Positions 61,220-64,000 of a stretch of 64,000 nucleotides of DNA are shown here, in pieces. This stretch comes from Cheiracanthium punctorium (taxonomy: Eukaryota > Arthropoda > Arachnida > Araneae > Cheiracanthiidae). Position numbers and translations under genes: made by a program. The stretch covers positions 1 through 64,000 of the forward strand of contig JAWZYV010012339.1 in the NCBI GenBank assembly GCA_038373885.1. Reading direction: 5' to 3'. A model generated the notes under the pieces. The model worked only from the letters and a program-made list of their open reading frames with translations. It was not told where the DNA came from and did no database searches. Position 1 is the first letter of the stretch. Every line of letters starts with the position of its first letter.

Positions 61220-61230
61220 ATGTTGCGCAC
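61220..61230 (+). CDS. Candidate alternative first coding exon (very short)
   Basis: ATG TTG CGC AC is followed by the strong donor GTAAGTTAAG at 61,231. Splicing to the acceptor at 61,698 would give M-L-R-T joined in frame to KPDDYFD, the same phase as the main exon. The 600 bp upstream are richer in CpG than their surroundings. This product would lack the signal peptide. No transcript evidence is available and chance phase agreement is one in three. Confidence 0.2.
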
Positions 61231-61697
61231 GTAAGTTAAGTAATATAGAGCAAAGTTTAAATAATACTCACAGATTAAACAAAACAAAAAAAAACGGTAT
61301 ACATTGTTTTTTATCTGTATGTATTATTTAACTTGCCCTATCAAATGTTTTAATATTTACACTAGCATTTAAAAAAACAGACAACACTGTAAACATTTTT
61401 TTTTCAAGTAAAAGCTTGGTTTGCTTCCCCGCCTCTCTCTCATTACAATAGCATATGTCTTTAATTTCAATGATGTATGTTTTAGTCATATATTTTAGTG
61501 GTTAACTAGTTGCTTGGAAGCTATTTTGTGGAAAAAATTACAAAAAAATTACACATTACAAAAAATTACCTAGTGCAGTTGTGTGTGAGAGAGAGTTAGA
61601 TCAGTTGTTGACTTCATCAAAACAATGCTGGTCATAGGTTTTTTTTTTTTTCTTTTCATTTTGTCCTTGATGAATTATAAAATTGATCTCAATACAG

Positions 61698-62059
61698 GAA
61701 ACCTGATGATTATTTTGACATGGATGATGAAGGGGATGACTATTTAGACAGTTACTACCAAGATTATGATTATCCTGAAAATCCTGAACCTGAACGAGTT
61801 AGATATAAACCTTCAAAACAATCTTCTCATTTCATAAAGAACAAAGAAGTTGCTGATCCATTAGGACTTTTGCCGTCAGCTTCAGATCCAGATGGGTTTT
61901 TTGCAAAAGCCAAAGACCTTCTTAGAGGAGGAAGTTACAGTAAACCTAGTTATTCAACTAGTGGATCAAACTATTATTCATATCCCCCAAGCAATCACTA
62001 TGCAGATGTTGAACCATATGTAAGTGGAGGGCCTTCATATTACGAGCAAGAAAATTCTG
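61698..62059 (+). CDS. Secreted Tyr/Ser/Pro-rich protein, second coding exon
   Basis: The acceptor CTCAATACAG and donor TCTG|GTAAGT bound a 362-bp exon. Its first G completes the split Arg codon of the 49,066-49,613 exon, after which KPDDYFDMDDEGDDYLDSYY reads in frame. About 25 acidic, Tyr-rich residues follow the basic stretch SRKQKKRK. Acidic tyrosine clusters of this kind are often sulfated in secreted proteins, and KKR|K could be a proprotein-convertase site. Both are inferences. The rest is Ser/Tyr/Gly/Pro-rich with a short, more ordered-looking part (ADPLGLLPSASDPDGFFAKA). The exon ends one base into a Gly codon, so the gene must continue, probably beyond 64,000. No homologue is recognised. 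Confidence 0.8.
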
Positions 62060-62199
62060 GTAAGTTAAAAAAACTACTCATCACATTAATAAGAAATGCA
62101 AATTATAAATGTTTACTGACAACATGTAAAATTATCTCAAATATTATTTAACTGGTTGTTATATTTTTATTTATTTGCTTTTTTGTGTGTATTATAACA

Positions 62200-62390
62200 A
62201 AGCTACATGAGGAGGATGCCTTGGGTGGAGGATTTTTTAAGGGGTAACGCGTATTCATGTTAGATCTGGGGTAAATAGCCCAAAATTCCAGATCATTAGA
62301 TCGACAGCGGTGCAGTTGGCCAGAACCCTGGACCTTCATACTTCAGCTATCAGCCAATGTTCAGTCTCCGTCAAATTATCCTAATATTTA
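62200..62390 (+). repeat. SINE-like dispersed repeat, copy 4
   Basis: Contains 'gcgtattcatgttagatctgg', 'atagcccaaaattccaga', 'cgacagcggtgcag', 'agaaccctggaccttcata' and 'cagctatcagccaatgttcag' in the family order. It lies just downstream of the second coding exon. Confidence 0.55.
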
Positions 62391-62809
62391 AAGACGTGGC
62401 AGCTCATCAATAGACATATATACTATTATTTCATGTAATTCAGAGCATTTAAAAATTTATGAGCTTATTCTAACAGTATTAATACAATGCTAGGCCTTTA
62501 GGACTTCAAAAAGGACAAGCAGAGCACTTTGGAGGAGCTCCCAAATTTTTATAGATTGATGATGTAAATTTTGTTTTTAATCATTTTTATTTTAAAATTT
62601 AACAGCCTAAATTTTTCAGTCATGAATTTAAAAGTTTAATCCACTACAAACAATCCAAATCTTTATTATTCTTGTAAATTTCACCTCTGGCTCGCCACCC
62701 TTAGTCAGATAGCCCTCGTGTAGCTTTCCTTAGATAATTTTTTTTTCCAATGGCAACTGTACAGAAAAACGGAAATCTAAATACAACAAAAAAAAATGTA
62801 AAATAGAAA

Positions 62810-64000
62810 TCAGTAATCCATCAACTTTTTTCTGGCTATCCAGTAACGTTCCCAGAGGGAAACTGGGGGTAGAGCATGGCAGGAACCAAGGTGATGCATG
62901 TAAATTTCAGCTTTGGAGTCACATAATTGGCAAAAAAGATCAGGAGCCAACTTGAACTTATGTAGATGTTTTCGAAGACAGTCATGGCCAGGGCCTGATT
63001 TTCGGGAGGGCATTCGGGGCAAGGGCCCGGGCCCCCTACCAAAAGGGGCCCCCAAATGTTTCTTTTCAGTTTAAAAATTTGTGAATTTTGAAAATGTTTT
63101 CGAAGAAGGGGCCCCCAATGAAGCTTTTGCCCAGGGCCCCGAACTCTGCAAATCGGTCCCTGGTCATGGCCAGAGTATAGCCGCAAGAGAGCCACTGACT
63201 TATCTTTAGGCCACTCAGGAATAGCATGCAAAAGATCAAACCAGTACTTATGTCGATTTCTGTCGGTAAGATCCTGGGAAAAGGAGTTAATTAGCTTTCT
63301 TTTAATTATTTTCTTTATGGTTTGGTAAGGCAGATCTTGCTTATTCAGATGTAAAATAGAAGCTCCTTTTTTAGCCAGATAGTCAGCAGACTCATTCCCT
63401 TCGATACCGCAGTGGGCTGGTATCCCCTGCAAGACAACTGGTTTATGGTGACCAGACAAACAAACAAGCAAATTGATACAGTCGTCAATGGTCTTGGGTC
63501 GAAAGGGGCTAGGAGAATCCAAAGTCTGTAGAGCTGCTTTTGAATCTGAGAGGATCACCACTTTGGAGAAATGCTCCAGTCGGCACAATAATTGAGAAAG
63601 TGCCAAACGGATGGCAAAGATTTCACCGTCAAACGCTGACATGTGAGCACCGACGGAAGAAAAAAATTAAAATATCTCACAGAAAACTCCGGCACTGGCA
63701 TTAACACAATTACAGTTCTAAAGCCATCCGCAAAGACTCTGAGCCAACACGTATCGGGATAGAGATTATTTATAGTTTCATATGCCACAGATTTTAGAGC
63801 TTGTTCACTGTCTTCAGACTTTAACACTTCTTGAGTTTTCCCAAGCAGACAGAAAATGTTCTATCTTGGATTGAATCGCGGGGTAATAACAACTGTTGGG
63901 CCTCAAAATCTAAGTCCAGCTGAGAGATCTTGTCTAACCCCCTGCACAAAGCCTCTCTGCGTCTTAAGGTTACGTTCAGGCTTATTAGCGATTTGTTCCC
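62810..64000 (-). pseudogene. LINE ORF2 C-terminus (RNase H), interrupted
   Basis: Reading inward from the window edge, an upstream frame gives TINNLYPDTCWLRVFADG with the first catalytic D of RNase H. A frameshift near 63,730 leads to SVGAHMSAFDGEIFAIRLAL with the catalytic E. Then come VVILSDSKAALQTL (second D) and PAHCGIEGNESADYLAKKGA (H and final D). After RLYSGHD the frame enters a 174-bp MITE. The LINE resumes as HDCLRKHLHKF and a Cys/His tail (FCQLCDSK, then HHLGSCHAL). This is the arrangement of RNase H-bearing LINEs. At least one frameshift and the MITE make it inactive. Confidence 0.85.
62989..63162. mobile_element. GGGCC-type hAT MITE inside LINE ORF2
   Basis: Starts CAGGGCCTGATTTTCGGG and ends AAATCGGTCCCTG. 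GTCATGGC is duplicated exactly at 62,981-62,988 and 63,163-63,170. It belongs with 34,155 and 37,356 by its termini. Confidence 0.9.

Larger units (their letters stand above)
49614..61697 (+). other. 12.1-kb intron filled with nested transposons
   Basis: Bounded by GTAAGA at 49,614 and AATACAG ending at 61,697, and phase-compatible on both sides. At least 8.5 kb is a stack of Tc1, mariner, hAT and TIR insertions (50,054-58,557). The rest is AT-rich, with a (TA)n(TG)n tract at 59,201-59,230, a degenerate 2-copy tandem near 59,300-59,535 and a hAT MITE at 60,963. Confidence 0.75.
62640..64000 (-). mobile_element. LINE 3' portion with RNase H, running off the window
   Basis: The minus strand carries the end of ORF2 and a 3' untranslated region that ends near an AATAAAG-containing stretch (about 62,660). 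It differs in sequence from the LINE at 43 kb, so it is a separate family. The 5' part lies beyond 64,000. Confidence 0.8.

Overview
This is eukaryotic, AT-rich genomic DNA, most likely from an arthropod and probably a chelicerate such as a spider. The grounds are a coding gene with GT-AG introns, LINEs carrying RNase H domains, mariner and Tc1 transposons, and many hAT-type MITEs with 8-bp target-site duplications (TSDs). The species call is inference. I see no rRNA, tRNA gene, CRISPR array or bacterial-style operon. Most short open frames are chance ORFs in repeats, and many begin at TTG rather than ATG.

Layout. (1) 1-23,485 is a tandem array of long, non-coding paralogous units with block order X-Y-Z-W. 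U3 (10,336-18,931) is the fullest copy. U1 (1-7,415) lacks Y, U2 (7,416-10,335) lacks Z, and U4 (21,989-23,485) is partial. U1 is nearly identical to U3 and U2 to U4, so the latest event copied a dimer. Between U3 and U4 lies 3 kb of unrelated DNA (18,932-21,988) that opens with a minisatellite of self-complementary 24-mers. (2) 23.5-38.4 kb is gene-free and full of nested hAT-type elements. Two half elements at 25,056 and 34,870 are each missing an inner end, yet share the same 8-bp TSD 9.8 kb apart. (3) 38,437-41,089 is a DNA transposon with clear ends: TIR starting TAGGGTG and an 8-bp TSD. Its only coding content is a decayed protein of an unclassified multicopy invertebrate family. (4) 41.3-45.7 kb holds a hAT element, a tRNA-derived SINE split by a piggyBac-type MITE, and a 5'-truncated LINE inside a hAT MITE. 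(5) 48.6-62.1 kb holds the only convincing host gene. It encodes a secreted, Tyr/Ser/Pro-rich protein of unknown function. Exons at 49,052-49,613 and 61,698-62,059 are joined in phase over a 12.1-kb intron, and the gene continues past the window. A possible last exon of another gene lies at 48,670-48,821. (6) The big intron is a stack of insertions. A Tc1 transposon, about 1.6 kb when its pieces are summed, is cut into four parts by a mariner, a 1.87-kb TIR element and a 3.8-kb hAT element, which itself carries further MITEs. (7) 62.8-64 kb is the 3' part of a second LINE whose RNase H region is broken by a 174-bp hAT MITE.

Functionally the window is one host gene surrounded by dead or non-autonomous transposons. 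Where I could read transposase active sites (mariner, Tc1), at least one catalytic residue is lost.
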